A DNA stretch of 64,000 nt from Rhizobium altiplani (GCF_001542405.1 NZ_LNCD01000128.1:1-64000); one strand, 5' to 3'. Counted from the stretch's first letter, positions 1-9,509 are shown. Program-made: numbers and translations. The notes: generated from the letters alone by a model not told the origin.

Positions 1-369
1 TGGACCATCGATGAACTAGCGAAATTCGGTGGCATCGGCGGGATGGGGCCAGTCTTTGTCGGCTCGGGCGAGCAGATTGCCGATATTCTGCAAGAATGGG
101 TGGCTGAAACCGGCGTCGATGGTTTCAACATCGCCTATGCCGTGACGCCCGGCAGCTTCGAAGATGTCGTCGAGCACGTTGTGCCACAACTTCAAAAACG
201 CGGCGCCTATCCGACAGCCTACCGTCCCGGAACGCTCCGCGAGAAGTTGTTCGGCAACGGTCCCTATCTGCCAGCCACCCATCCGGCCAACGCGTATCGG
301 GACATCGAGGCGGTCAAGCGCCGCGAGGCCGCAGCCCTGACGCCCCAGCTGAAAACGATTGGCGCGTAA
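1..369 (+). CDS. FMN-dependent monooxygenase, NtaA/SnaA/DszA type (3' part only)
   Basis: The window opens inside this gene, and only the last 122 codons are present, ending in TAA. The residues match the C-terminal end of the luciferase-like monooxygenases that work with reduced flavin supplied by a separate reductase (nitrilotriacetate monooxygenase A, dibenzothiophene sulfone monooxygenase DszA). Family-typical features are a GGMGPVFVGSGEQIAD stretch, an ETGVDGFNIAY barrel strand and the VVPQLQKRGAYPTAY end. Such enzymes oxidise sulfur- or nitrogen-bearing organics. The next gene, 33 bp downstream, is a DszC-like flavin enzyme, and an ABC importer follows, so a scavenging operon is likely. 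The substrate cannot be read from this fragment. Confidence 0.85.
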   Translation, partial: WTIDELAKFGGIGGMGPVFVGSGEQIADILQEWVAETGVDGFNIAYAVTPGSFEDVVEHVVPQLQKRGAYPTAYRPGTLREKLFGNGPYLPATHPANAYRDIEAVKRREAAALTPQLKTIGA

Positions 370-402
370 TCGCTGCCACAGCCTCTTAACATTAGGTGCA
401 TC

Positions 403-1680
403 ATGTCACAGGTTGATCAAGCTTGGGGAGCGGGGCCGAGTGCCCGCTACGAGGACCTCGCCAAGAAATTTCGTCCGCTTTTCGAGGAGATCAGACAAGG
501 CGCCATAGCTCGCGAGTTCAACCGCATCCTTCCTGATGCCCAGATCGCGTTGCTAAAACGTGCGGGCTTCGGTGCACTTCGCCTGCCGGAGGGCGAAGGT
601 GGACTTGGAGCGACGCTGGCGGAGTTCTTCAATCTCTTGATCGAACTGTCCGCCGCCGACTCGAACATAACGCAGGCACTGCGCGGCCATTTTGGTTTTG
701 TGGAAAACGTCGTCAACACAGCACCGAGCGCTTTCCGTAGACGTTGGGCTGAGCGCATTTCTAACGGTGAGATCGCTGGCAACGCCTGGACCGAGATTGG
801 CAATGCCAGCCAAGGCGCCTTTGCAACCCATATCGCCCGCAAAGGCGATGGCCTCGTGCTCAACGGCGAGAAATACTACACGACCGGTTCGCTTTTTGCC
901 GATTGGATCGATGTCGGCGCGACAGGCCTGGAAGGCGAGGGCATCACCGTGCTCGTGCGCCGCGACGACCCGGGTGTGCGCGTTGTCGACGACTGGGACG
1001 GGTTCGGGCAGAAGCTGACCGCAAGCGGAACCACGACATTTTCCGATGCGAGGGTAGATCCCCTTGACGTCGTGGTCGACGACACGAAGTTTGGCTACAG
1101 CCCTGCGTTCTACCAGACTGTTCATCTGGCGACCTTGGCCGGGATAGGCCGCGCTATCGCCATTGAGACCGCCGCTGCGGTTTCGGCACGAACACGCCAA
1201 TTTTCGCACGCTGCCGGTCCCCGATCGAGCCAGGATCCACAGGTGCTCCAGGTCGTTGGCCGCATTCGCTCCAATGCCTACGCCACCACTGCAATCGTGT
1301 TGCAGGTTGCGGCGGCCCAAGAACGCGCCCATGTCGCCAATTTGGCGGGCAATGACGAGGCCGTGGAACGCGCAAATGCGGTTGCCGAACTGGAAACATC
1401 ACAAGCCCTCGGCGTGGTCACCAATCTGGTTCTCGAGGCGTCGACGATCCTGTTCGACACGCTGGGCGCCTCGGCAGCGAAATCGTCCACCGCGCTCGAC
1501 CGTCACTGGCGTAACGCACGAACGATATCGTCACACAATCCCCGCATCTACAAAGACCGGATCGTCGGTGATTTCGCGGTGAATGGAACGCCGCCGCCCG
1601 GTCAGTGGCGCATCGGGCAAGCACCGGCATTAACGGCAGAGAGCCCGGACAAAGTCGACGAAAGTTCCGCTGCGGCCTGA
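403..1680 (+). CDS. DszC/SfnB-type flavin monooxygenase (acyl-CoA dehydrogenase fold)
   Basis: This 425-residue protein has the acyl-CoA dehydrogenase fold but resembles the oxygen-activating branch (DszC, SfnB) and not the beta-oxidation enzymes. An N-terminal helical domain is followed by the flavin-binding beta domain, with GEKYYTTGSLFADW at about 155-168 and GFGQKLTASGT at about 200-210, and then a long helical C-terminal domain. Family members use FMNH2 and oxygen on organosulfur or related substrates in the cytoplasm. It sits directly behind an NtaA/DszA-type monooxygenase and ahead of an ABC importer, the usual layout of sulfur or nitrogen scavenging operons. The exact substrate is unknown. 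Confidence 0.8.
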   Translation: MSQVDQAWGAGPSARYEDLAKKFRPLFEEIRQGAIAREFNRILPDAQIALLKRAGFGALRLPEGEGGLGATLAEFFNLLIELSAADSNITQALRGHFGFVENVVNTAPSAFRRRWAERISNGEIAGNAWTEIGNASQGAFATHIARKGDGLVLNGEKYYTTGSLFADWIDVGATGLEGEGITVLVRRDDPGVRVVDDWDGFGQKLTASGTTTFSDARVDPLDVVVDDTKFGYSPAFYQTVHLATLAGIGRAIAIETAAAVSARTRQFSHAAGPRSSQDPQVLQVVGRIRSNAYATTAIVLQVAAAQERAHVANLAGNDEAVERANAVAELETSQALGVVTNLVLEASTILFDTLGASAAKSSTALDRHWRNARTISSHNPRIYKDRIVGDFAVNGTPPPGQWRIGQAPALTAESPDKVDESSAAA

Positions 1681-1792
1681 CCGCCGTCAAGGGGATGCGC
1701 GCTCGTGGCGCGCTGCAAGGTGCAGGGCGCGTGAAGTGCATTCAACCTCCCGAGCCTCTCGGGCACCAATTTCGCTATTGTAGGAGATGTCC

Positions 1793-2800
1793 ATGATAGA
1801 AAGTCCAGATCGCGGTCTCGGCCGCCGTGAAGTCCTGAAACTCACCGCGCTTGCCAGCGCAACGGTCGCCGGTGCCGCTTTGGTCGGCGTCAGCCCCGGC
1901 CTGGCAAGCGGCGAGCTGTCTCTTAAGGGCAAGCGCATCGGCATCAGTACCGTGGGCACAGACCACCACGCCGATCTCCAGGCTTATAACGCCCAGATCG
2001 AGGAGGTGAAACGCCTGGGCGGCGTTCCGATCGGCGTTGATGCCGGGCGCAACGACGGCAAGCTCATCTCCCAGCTTCAGACACTGATCGCGCAGAAGCC
2101 CGACGCCATCATCCAGCAGCTCGGCACGCTCACGGTTATCGATCCCTGGCTGAAGAAGGCGCGTGATGCCGGCATCCCCGTCCTCACCTTGGACGTCGGA
2201 TCGACGAACTCGCTGAACAACACGGCATCCGACAATTGGGAAATCGGCAAGAACCTCGCTCTGCAGCTGGTCTCGGACATTGGCGGCGAGGGCAAGATCG
2301 TAGTCTTCAACGGCTTCTACGGGGTCACGCCCTGCGCGATCCGCTACGATCAGCTGGTGAATGTGATCAAGTATTTCCCGAAGGTGGAGATCATCAAGCC
2401 GGAGCTACGCGACGTTATCCCCAATACCGTTCAAGATGCCTTCACCCAGGTCACCGCCATCGTGAACCGCTACCCGGAAAAAGGCTCGATCAAAGCGATC
2501 TGGTCGGCCTGGGATATCCCTCAAGTGGGAGCCACACAGGCTCTCGTGGCCGCCGGCCGCACGGATATCAAAACATACAGCATCGACGGCAGCCCGGAAG
2601 CGCTGCAATTGCTCGCCGATCCGAACTCCCCTGCTGCCGCCAATGTGGTCCAGCAGCCGGCCGAACTTGGGCGCACCGCGGTCCGCAATGTTGCCCGTGT
2701 CCTGGCTGGCGAGACCTTGCCGCGGGAGACCTATGTTGCGTCCATGCTTGCGACCAAGGACAACGTCAAAGAGGTCATCGAGAAACTCGGCGTGCATTAG
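1793..2800 (+). CDS. Tat-exported sugar-type ABC binding protein, copy 1
   Basis: A 335-residue periplasmic binding protein of the LacI/RbsB-like class (CUT2 importers). The N-terminus carries a twin-arginine signal (GRREVLKLTALAS) followed by a hydrophobic stretch, so export in folded form by Tat is expected. An upstream ATG at 1787 is in frame, but AGGAG at 1782-1786 abuts it directly. The ATG at 1793 has 6-nt spacing and gives exactly the same length as the second copy. The mature protein is nearly the same as the product of 2978-3985, including shared runs such as KIVVFNGFYGVTPCAIRYDQ. It probably feeds the ATPase and permeases at 4051-7575. The ligand is unknown. Confidence 0.85.
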   Translation: MIESPDRGLGRREVLKLTALASATVAGAALVGVSPGLASGELSLKGKRIGISTVGTDHHADLQAYNAQIEEVKRLGGVPIGVDAGRNDGKLISQLQTLIAQKPDAIIQQLGTLTVIDPWLKKARDAGIPVLTLDVGSTNSLNNTASDNWEIGKNLALQLVSDIGGEGKIVVFNGFYGVTPCAIRYDQLVNVIKYFPKVEIIKPELRDVIPNTVQDAFTQVTAIVNRYPEKGSIKAIWSAWDIPQVGATQALVAAGRTDIKTYSIDGSPEALQLLADPNSPAAANVVQQPAELGRTAVRNVARVLAGETLPRETYVASMLATKDNVKEVIEKLGVH

Positions 2801-2977
2801 GTCGGGGCTAAGACGGTATTCCAGTGCTTCCGCGGTATGTCGTCTTGTCTTTCAACGATCAACAGCGCGTCGTTTTGAAGCTGCGAGACAACAATGATGG
2901 CCTTGCCAGCTGCAACTGCCACGATCTCCGCCTCGCATCGCAACAGCCAAAGCAACCCACAATCAAAGGAGTAAATC

Positions 2978-3985
2978 ATGACTGAAAAATCAGCCACAGG
3001 TCTCGGCCGCCGCGACCTTCTGAAGTTTACCGCACTGGCGGGCGCAGCGGTCGCCGGTGCCGCAGCGATCGGGATTCGTCCGACACTTGCTGCTGAAGAC
3101 CTGCCGCTCAAAGGCAAGCGCATCGGCATCAGCGCCGCCGGCACTGACCACTTCTTCGATCTCCAGGCCTACAATGCCCAGATCGAGGAGGTAAAGCGGC
3201 TGGGTGGCGAGCCGATCGCCGTGGATGCGGGGCGCAACGACGGCAAACTCGTTTCGCAGCTCCAGACCCTTATCGGGCAGAAGCCGGACGCCATTGTCCA
3301 GCTTCTTGGAACGCTGACGGTCATCGACCCCTGGCTCAAGAAGGCCGGCGATGCAGGCATACCGGTTTTGACCATCGACGTCGGCTCCACTTATTCACTG
3401 AACAACTCGACCTCAGACAACTGGGGTCTCGGCAAGGACCTCGCCCTGCAGCTCGTGTCCGATATCGGCGGCGAAGGCAAGATCGTCGTGTTCAACGGCT
3501 TCTACGGCGTCACGCCTTGTGCGATCCGTTACGATCAGCTCGTAAACGTCGTGAAATATTTCCCCAAGGTGGAGATCATCAAGCCGGAACTGCGCGATGT
3601 CATCCCCAATACCGTCCAAGATGCCTTTACCCAGGTGACCGCGATCCTCAATCGCTATCCAGATAAAGGTTCGATCAAAGCAATCTGGTCGGCCTGGGAT
3701 GTGCCGCAGCTTGGCGCAACGCAGGCTCTTGTGGCTGCTGGGCGAACCGAGATCAAGACTTATGGCGTCGATGGCAGCCCGGAAGTCCTCCAGCTGGTCG
3801 CCGACCCCAAGTCTCCAGCCGCAGCCGACGTTGCACAGCAACCGGCAGAGCTCGGGCGCACCGCCATTCGCAACGTTGCCCGCCTGCTTTCTGGCGAAAA
3901 ACTGCCACGCGAAACCTACGTGCCGGCGCTTCTCGCCAACAAGGCGAACGTCGGCGAGGTCACCAAAAAGCTGGGCATCGGCTGA
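2978..3985 (+). CDS. Tat-exported sugar-type ABC binding protein, copy 2
   Basis: A second 335-residue binding protein, closely similar to the one just upstream along its whole length, with the same Tat motif (GRRDLLKFTALAG). AAAGGAG lies 6 nt before the ATG. The differences are scattered and conservative, concentrated in the signal peptide and a few surface positions, for example HHADLQ against HFFDLQ near the start of the mature protein. Both copies look intact, so this is a working duplication and not a decaying one. The two may have diverged in ligand preference. The 177-bp spacer between the copies shows no gene I recognise. Confidence 0.85.
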   Translation: MTEKSATGLGRRDLLKFTALAGAAVAGAAAIGIRPTLAAEDLPLKGKRIGISAAGTDHFFDLQAYNAQIEEVKRLGGEPIAVDAGRNDGKLVSQLQTLIGQKPDAIVQLLGTLTVIDPWLKKAGDAGIPVLTIDVGSTYSLNNSTSDNWGLGKDLALQLVSDIGGEGKIVVFNGFYGVTPCAIRYDQLVNVVKYFPKVEIIKPELRDVIPNTVQDAFTQVTAILNRYPDKGSIKAIWSAWDVPQLGATQALVAAGRTEIKTYGVDGSPEVLQLVADPKSPAAADVAQQPAELGRTAIRNVARLLSGEKLPRETYVPALLANKANVGEVTKKLGIG

Positions 3986-4050
3986 CTTTAGTGACCAGGC
4001 CGCGCCTCTGTTCAAAGGTGCGGCCATCGTTCAGCGTGCGGAGCACCCAT

Positions 4051-5595
4051 ATGAGCCAAATAATCGCAGCGGAAACTGACCCTGCCGACATTCTCAAGCT
4101 GAGCCAGGTCGTCAAGACCTTCGGGGGGGCGCGCGCTCTTGATGGCGCGGGACTGACTGTAAGACGGGGAACAGTGCATGGGTTGGTCGGCCAAAATGGA
4201 GCTGGCAAATCCACACTGATCAAGGTCCTCGCCGGTCTCCACCAGCCAGACGATGGCGCAATAGAGATCGATGGCACGACACACGCGCGGCTGACCCCGA
4301 AGCTTGCGGAAGAACTTGGCATCCACTTTATCCACCAGGATCGGCTCCTGCCGCCAAGCTTCACTGTCGGGGAAGCGCTTTTCTTAGGTGACGAACCAAG
4401 CCTTGGGGCGACACCCTTTCTCGATCGTCGGCGCATGCGACACGAAGCGGCGCGCCTGCTCAAGTTCTATTTCGAGATCGAACTGCCTCAGAACGCGCTG
4501 ATCTCGGAGCTGACCACGGCGGAAAAGCAAATCATTCAGATCACTCGTGCATTGATCCGCAAGCCCAAGGTTCTCGTTTTCGATGAGCCAACAGCAGCGC
4601 TCGTGCGCCAGGAGGCCGATATTCTGTTTCGGCTGATCAGGCGGCTCGCCAACGAAGGCGTCACAATCTTGTACATCTCTCATTACCTCAGAGAAATCGA
4701 AGACATCTGCCAGACCGTCACGATCTTGAGAAATGGCCGTGATGTTGCGACGCTTGCCCTGTCCGAAACCTCTGCCGAGGAAATCGGTCAGTTGATGATA
4801 GCGCGCGAGACAGGTGATCTCTTTCCCGCTCGTCAGGTGCGCCTCGGCGAGGAGTTTCTTCGCGTGCAAGACCTCGCGGTGGCAGGCAAGTTCGAGCCGG
4901 TTTCCTTCACCTTGCGCCGCGGTGAGGTGCTCGGAATCACCGGGCTTCTCGGATCGGGTGCCAAGGACCTGATGCGTGTCCTCTTTGGGCTGGAACGGGC
5001 AACATCGGGGACAATTGTCCACGAAGATCGTAACGTCGGACTTGCCTCGCCGCGAGACGCGGCCAAGGCAAGATTTGCCCTGGTCCCGGAGGATCGTCGT
5101 CGCCACGGGGTGGCACTCGATATGAGTGTGAGAGAAAACGTGACCATCGCCAGCCTCGGCCGATTCTTGCGGTTCGGGCGGCTCGACAGGAAGGCTGAAG
5201 CAGGAGAGACGGATAAACTCGTCCGAAAGCTTCAGATCAAGGCTGACGGGCGAGAGGCCTTGGTCCGGTCACTATCTGGCGGCAATCAGCAGAAGGTGGC
5301 GATAGCGAAATGGCTGGCTCGCGACACCGACCTTTATCTGCTGGACGAACCCACAGTGGGCGTTGATATCGGCGCAAAAGCCGAGATCTATGCACTGATC
5401 GCCGACCTCGTTTCGAGCGGAGCAAGCGTCATCCTTCTCTCCACCGATCTCGATGAACTCGTCGGCATGACGGATCGGGTCCTCGTGATGTTCCGCGGGC
5501 GCGTTACGCGCGAGCTTCAATCCAGCCACACCATGGCAAACGACATATTGGCCGAGGCCACCGGCGCTCGGGAAAGGTTGCGTCATGTCAGTTGA
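4051..5595 (+). CDS. CUT2 ABC importer ATPase (RbsA-like, double domain)
   Basis: A 514-residue ATPase with two nucleotide-binding domains, as in RbsA/MglA. The first has Walker A GQNGAGKST at 47-55 and Walker B VLVFDEPTAAL, but its signature is the degenerate ELTTAEKQ usual for this family. The second has the signature LSGGNQQK and Walker B LYLLDEPTVGVD, with the degenerate P-loop GLLGSGAKD expected of domain 2. A GTG at 3991 is in frame, but GGAG at 4040-4043 supports the ATG at 4051. The end overlaps the next permease by 11 nt, so they are translationally coupled. Confidence 0.9.
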   Translation: MSQIIAAETDPADILKLSQVVKTFGGARALDGAGLTVRRGTVHGLVGQNGAGKSTLIKVLAGLHQPDDGAIEIDGTTHARLTPKLAEELGIHFIHQDRLLPPSFTVGEALFLGDEPSLGATPFLDRRRMRHEAARLLKFYFEIELPQNALISELTTAEKQIIQITRALIRKPKVLVFDEPTAALVRQEADILFRLIRRLANEGVTILYISHYLREIEDICQTVTILRNGRDVATLALSETSAEEIGQLMIARETGDLFPARQVRLGEEFLRVQDLAVAGKFEPVSFTLRRGEVLGITGLLGSGAKDLMRVLFGLERATSGTIVHEDRNVGLASPRDAAKARFALVPEDRRRHGVALDMSVRENVTIASLGRFLRFGRLDRKAEAGETDKLVRKLQIKADGREALVRSLSGGNQQKVAIAKWLARDTDLYLLDEPTVGVDIGAKAEIYALIADLVSSGASVILLSTDLDELVGMTDRVLVMFRGRVTRELQSSHTMANDILAEATGARERLRHVS

Positions 5596-6601
5596 TATCG
5601 AAAGCTACGCTCCCGTTTCCGGAGCGGAACCGGAGACGCCTCAGCAAAAGACCCGGCTCGCTGCCACTTTGCTGCGTTATGGCGCCTTAATAACCTTTCT
5701 GTTGATCCTGGTCATATTCTCCGTTTCGGCGCCCTTCTTCCTTTCGGTGTTCAACATCGGCAACATCCTGGGGCAGACGGCAATCACCGGGGTTCTGGCG
5801 ATAGGCCTCACGGTCGTCGTGATAGCGGGAGGCCCGAATGTCGTGACCGGCGGCATCGATCTGTCGCTCGCCGCCAACATGGGTCTTAGTGCAGCCATTT
5901 ACGCGAGCTTGATACAGGCAGGCTACGGTGACGGCGCCGCCGTGATCGCGGCGCTCGGTTCAGGCCTTGCGGTCGGTGCGGTAAACGCGATTGCGGTGGC
6001 CGGGATCGGCATCGTGCCTCTTTTGGCGACGCTGGCGGTCATGAATGTCATTGCCGGGCTCGAGCTTGTGCTGACCGAAAACACGGTCATTCCTGCCTCC
6101 GGCGATGTGCTCACAGCACTCTCCTCCCAGGGGCCTTTAGGTATCCCGGTGCTTGGCTATGTTCTGATCGCCTTTTCGCTTGCGATGTCTCTTCTCGTGC
6201 AGGGTACGCGCTATGGGCTGCGACTTTATGCGGTTGGTGAATTTCCGGAAGCCGCGCGCTCCGCAGGCATTCCGGTGAAGGCCTATCTCGCCGCAGCCTT
6301 CCTGATCAGCGGTCTTTGTGGTGGTCTCGCCGGCATCCTCAATACAGCATATCTCAGTGGCTCAAGCACGGGTTCGGGCGAGATGCTCCTGCCTGTGGTC
6401 GTCACCGCGCTGCTCGGATCGGTGTTTTCCCGCCGACTTGTTCCGACCGTCGGCGGCACCCTGCTATCGGCTTTGTTCGTCGGTGTTCTTCTCAACGGCT
6501 TTCAGCTCCTCAATCTCTCCAGCACGCTGGTCAGCGGCGTCCAGGGTGTACTGATCCTGCTGACCGTATCGGTTACGACACTTATTCGCAGGGACGTTTG
6601 A
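5585..6601 (+). CDS. CUT2 ABC importer permease 1 (RbsC-like)
   Basis: A 338-residue polytopic membrane protein of the RbsC/BPD_transp_2 family, with about ten hydrophobic segments. It has the family GG(I)DLS element (VTGGIDLSLAANMG), and the cytoplasmic loop GTRYGLRLYAVGEFPEAARSAG that contacts the ATPase. The start codon overlaps the end of the ATPase gene, and the following permease starts 2 nt after its stop. Having two different permeases suggests a heterodimeric pore. Confidence 0.9.
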   Translation: MSVDIESYAPVSGAEPETPQQKTRLAATLLRYGALITFLLILVIFSVSAPFFLSVFNIGNILGQTAITGVLAIGLTVVVIAGGPNVVTGGIDLSLAANMGLSAAIYASLIQAGYGDGAAVIAALGSGLAVGAVNAIAVAGIGIVPLLATLAVMNVIAGLELVLTENTVIPASGDVLTALSSQGPLGIPVLGYVLIAFSLAMSLLVQGTRYGLRLYAVGEFPEAARSAGIPVKAYLAAAFLISGLCGGLAGILNTAYLSGSSTGSGEMLLPVVVTALLGSVFSRRLVPTVGGTLLSALFVGVLLNGFQLLNLSSTLVSGVQGVLILLTVSVTTLIRRDV

Positions 6602-6603
6602 CC

Positions 6604-7575
6604 ATGGCGACCAAATCTCTTTCCAGGAATGTTGTCGCGCTCGGCGGCCGAACGGCTCTGATCATCGCGCTGATCTGCGTCTTTTGGCTGTTTGCCTCGC
6701 TAGCGCCGAGCTTCCTGACAGCTGGCAATCTTTCAAGCCTGCTTGCCAACAATTTCAGCTTGCTGGCAATCGTAGCCGTCGCCATGACCTTCGCCGTGGC
6801 TTCCGGCGGTATCGATCTGTCGATCGGCGCGGCGATCGATTTTTCCAGCCTCGCTCTCGTGTCATTGGTGCTGACTGGCCATTCCGTCGGTGTTGCGGCC
6901 TTAGGCGGGCTTGCCGCGGGAGCGCTTGTCGGTGTGTTCAACGCGATCCTTATTTCCTGGGCAGGCCTTTCGCCTTTTCTTGCGACGCTTGGCACGCTCT
7001 TTGTCGGCCGCAGCATTCAGCAGCTGCTCACCAATGGCGGCAACCCGATCTACCTCCCGCAAAATGCGATACCGGGTTCTTTCCGTGCTATCGGGCATGG
7101 CACGATCCTCGGTGCCCCGGTGCCGCTGATCATCGCGCTCGCCACGGCGGCGGCCGCCGCCTTCCTACTTTCGCAGAGCCGGTTCGGCCGCGCGGTCGTT
7201 GCCGCAGGCGTGCAAGCCGATATTGTGCGCTATTCCGGGCTGCCGCTGCGCCTCATTCTTGCAGGAACCTATGTCCTGATCGGCGTCATCGCAGCGGTGG
7301 CAGGCCTGGTCCTGACCTCGACCGTGACAGTCTACGTACCCAATTCAGGCAACGCATTTTTGCTCAATTCCGTTGGCGCCGCATTCATAGGGACAACCAT
7401 CCATATCCACGGTCGCCCCAATATCGTGGGGACCGTACTCGGCGTTTTGCTGCTTGCTATCGTCGCAAACGGCCTGCTCTTGAGCGGCCTGAATTTTTAC
7501 TGGCAGCAGGTTGGAACGGGCACCTTGATCTTTCTCGTCCTGGCGCTCAGCTTTGCGACACGAAAGGCCAGCTAA
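6604..7575 (+). CDS. CUT2 ABC importer permease 2 (RbsC-like)
   Basis: A 323-residue second RbsC-like permease. The hydrophobic N-terminal segment, the ASGGIDLSIGAAIDFSSL element and the SRFGRAVVAAGVQADIVRYSG coupling loop are all visible. It begins 2 nt after permease 1 and is the last gene of the operon. Beyond its stop codon the DNA becomes degenerate. With the ATPase and the two Tat-exported binding proteins it forms a complete importer for an unknown compound, perhaps the substrate of the flavin monooxygenases at the start of the window. Confidence 0.88.
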   Translation: MATKSLSRNVVALGGRTALIIALICVFWLFASLAPSFLTAGNLSSLLANNFSLLAIVAVAMTFAVASGGIDLSIGAAIDFSSLALVSLVLTGHSVGVAALGGLAAGALVGVFNAILISWAGLSPFLATLGTLFVGRSIQQLLTNGGNPIYLPQNAIPGSFRAIGHGTILGAPVPLIIALATAAAAAFLLSQSRFGRAVVAAGVQADIVRYSGLPLRLILAGTYVLIGVIAAVAGLVLTSTVTVYVPNSGNAFLLNSVGAAFIGTTIHIHGRPNIVGTVLGVLLLAIVANGLLLSGLNFYWQQVGTGTLIFLVLALSFATRKAS

Positions 7576-8567
7576 ACGGTAGGCGCGGCCAGCTCCTCCA
7601 TTGTCAAAATCGGCGTTGACCACCAAGACCGCGAAGCATACGCCTTCTCCATCTAAGCCGAGTAACACGGTGGTATGCTGGGGGCCGCGCGTAGGCTGGG
7701 CTGTCTTCGCCAAGTGCCGCCATGCTGGCGGTGATCGGATTTGCCTCACGTGGCTCCGTGTTCAAGATGTTCAGCAATCTGCTCAACGACGAACAAGGCA
7801 TGCTCGCTTACCTCTGGCAGGCCCATCAGCTCGAAGAGGCGTTTCGGGTCTTGCAACTTCTCTTCCCGGAAATTGGCATTGCTGGACCTCGTAATGCTTT
7901 GCGTTCCTCGTTGGCACCCAGCAAGTGTTTGGCGGCGCCGGCTAGGCCCGCAGGGGCTTTGCCGCCGTTGCCCAGGAGATCCGGGAACTCGCTAACGATC
8001 GGCCCAGGCGGCACGAGAGATCAAGGAACTGATCCGCAATTCCACCGACGAAGTGACCGCCGGCGGATCGTCACGGAGTTTCCGCTTCGACGGCACTGAG
8101 GACCTTTCGCAAGCGAAGGCGAGAAGCCGCTGACAGCGGTTCACGGCGAGCAACACGATTAGCGTGACAGTTTATGCATCCGGCTCATTTTGATGATGCG
8201 CATTATTAATTTGATTGAATAGCTTAGCCGTCTCAGAATGCACAAGAGGCAATAGATATTGAGGAGACGTTACCTATCAATTCGGCCAGATCAGTCCAGG
8301 GTGCGTGCGGGTTTGTCCATTTTCCGAGCGTGAGCGGCGTCCTTGGATCTGGCTGCTGGTGAAACGAAACTCATTGAGTGCCACAGCTAGGCGCATGAAA
8401 CTCGCATGCGTGAACAGCCACGCGGAAGACTGCAGCTTCGGGCTTGGGTGGTTGTTGGACCGCCGATCTCAGATTGCAGACACAACACTAAGGGAATAAC
8501 GCGACACGCCGGGACTACTCGCTGCATTGGCGCGCTACCGGCTACGCGCAAAGCGGAGAGGACAGGT
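7576..8567 (+). other. Degenerate spacer between two transporter operons
   Basis: About 1 kb without an intact gene. It holds one recognisable scrap, a chemoreceptor fragment at 7950-8068. The part at 7690-7910 has short open stretches on the minus strand but no family I recognise. The last 150 bp include an AT-rich segment near 8200-8225 that may hold the promoter of the amino-acid importer. A GGAGAGGACAGGT ribosome-binding region precedes the ATG at 8568. Confidence 0.6.
7950..8068 (+). pseudogene. Methyl-accepting chemotaxis protein fragment, frameshifted
   Basis: Translation of 7952-7993 gives RGFAAVAQEIRELA, and a shift of frame then gives AQAAREIKELIRNSTDEV from 8002. Together these are the conserved signalling-tip and hairpin region of a methyl-accepting chemotaxis protein (family pattern GRGFAVVAQEVRELAQRSA then AAKEIKELI). 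Loss of one C in GCTCAACG near 7993 would explain the frameshift. Nothing of the sensor, membrane or HAMP parts remains. It is a relic of a deleted chemoreceptor gene and has no function as it stands. Confidence 0.7.
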
Positions 8568-9509
8568 ATGACACGTAAGCAGTCCGAAGCACAGAGGGTC
8601 GACGGTTTTGACCCAGAGCCGATGGTTATCGTCCCACTTAAACACCCCTGGAGATGGACGGCGATCATCGTGGTGTCTGTGTCGATTGCCGCGGCAGCGA
8701 GATCTGCAATTTCTAACCCCGAGTTCCAATGGCCAGTCGCTGGACAGTATCTGTTCAATCCGCTCATACTCGATGGTCTTGCGCAAACGCTCCTGATTAC
8801 GCTGGTCGTGATGATCCTAGCCGCCATCGGGGGGACCATTGCTGCATTGATGATGCTTTCCAAAAGCAGGTTGCTTTCTGCCCCTGCAGCAATCTTCGTG
8901 TGGTTCTTTCGAGGCACGCCGGCGCTGGTTCAGCTGATCCTCTGGTACAATCTCTCGATAGTCGTGAAAAACTTGACGCTCTGGCTGCCGGGTCTTGGTA
9001 CAGTGTATTCCATTCCAACGAATGACGTCATGACGCCGCTCGTCTCGGCCATTGTTGCGCTGTCTCTGCATGAATCCGGCTATATGGCAGAGATTGTGAG
9101 GAGCGGGCTCAAGTCGGTTAACCGGGGCCAATATGAGGCTTCGGCATGTCTGGGCATGAAGCCCAACCTGGCATTGAGAAGGATCGTTCTTCCGCAAGCA
9201 ATGAGGATGATTATTCCGCCAACCGGTAACGAGACGATCAACCTTCTGAAGACCACATCTCTGGTCAGCATTATCGCGGTCGGGGATCTGCTTTACTCCG
9301 CGCAATCTATATATGCCCGGACTTTTGAAACCATTCCCCTGCTTCTCGTCGCATCCTTTTGGTACCTCGCGGTGGTGTCGGTCATGTCCGTGGGGCAATT
9401 CCATTTGGAAAGACACTTCAGCCGGGATGAGCGGCGCAGCAATCCGAGCATCACGAAGGTGATCTTCGGCAGCCTGATAAAGATGCGCCAGAAGGAGATC
9501 CTGGCATGA
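8568..9509 (+). CDS. Polar amino-acid ABC importer permease (HisM/GlnP type)
   Basis: A 313-residue inner-membrane permease. After a cytoplasmic N-terminus and a first membrane segment, the HisM/GlnP-type core follows: FRGTPALVQLILWY, ALSLHESGYMAEIVRSGLKSV and the EAA loop GQYEASACLGM ending in LPQAMRMIIPPTGNE. The ATG at 8568 is preceded by GGAGAGGACAGG. Longer in-frame starts upstream lack such a site and would add a non-membrane extension. The stop overlaps the ATPase gene by 4 nt. The binding protein for this importer is probably the one at 12087. Confidence 0.9.
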   Translation: MTRKQSEAQRVDGFDPEPMVIVPLKHPWRWTAIIVVSVSIAAAARSAISNPEFQWPVAGQYLFNPLILDGLAQTLLITLVVMILAAIGGTIAALMMLSKSRLLSAPAAIFVWFFRGTPALVQLILWYNLSIVVKNLTLWLPGLGTVYSIPTNDVMTPLVSAIVALSLHESGYMAEIVRSGLKSVNRGQYEASACLGMKPNLALRRIVLPQAMRMIIPPTGNETINLLKTTSLVSIIAVGDLLYSAQSIYARTFETIPLLLVASFWYLAVVSVMSVGQFHLERHFSRDERRSNPSITKVIFGSLIKMRQKEILA

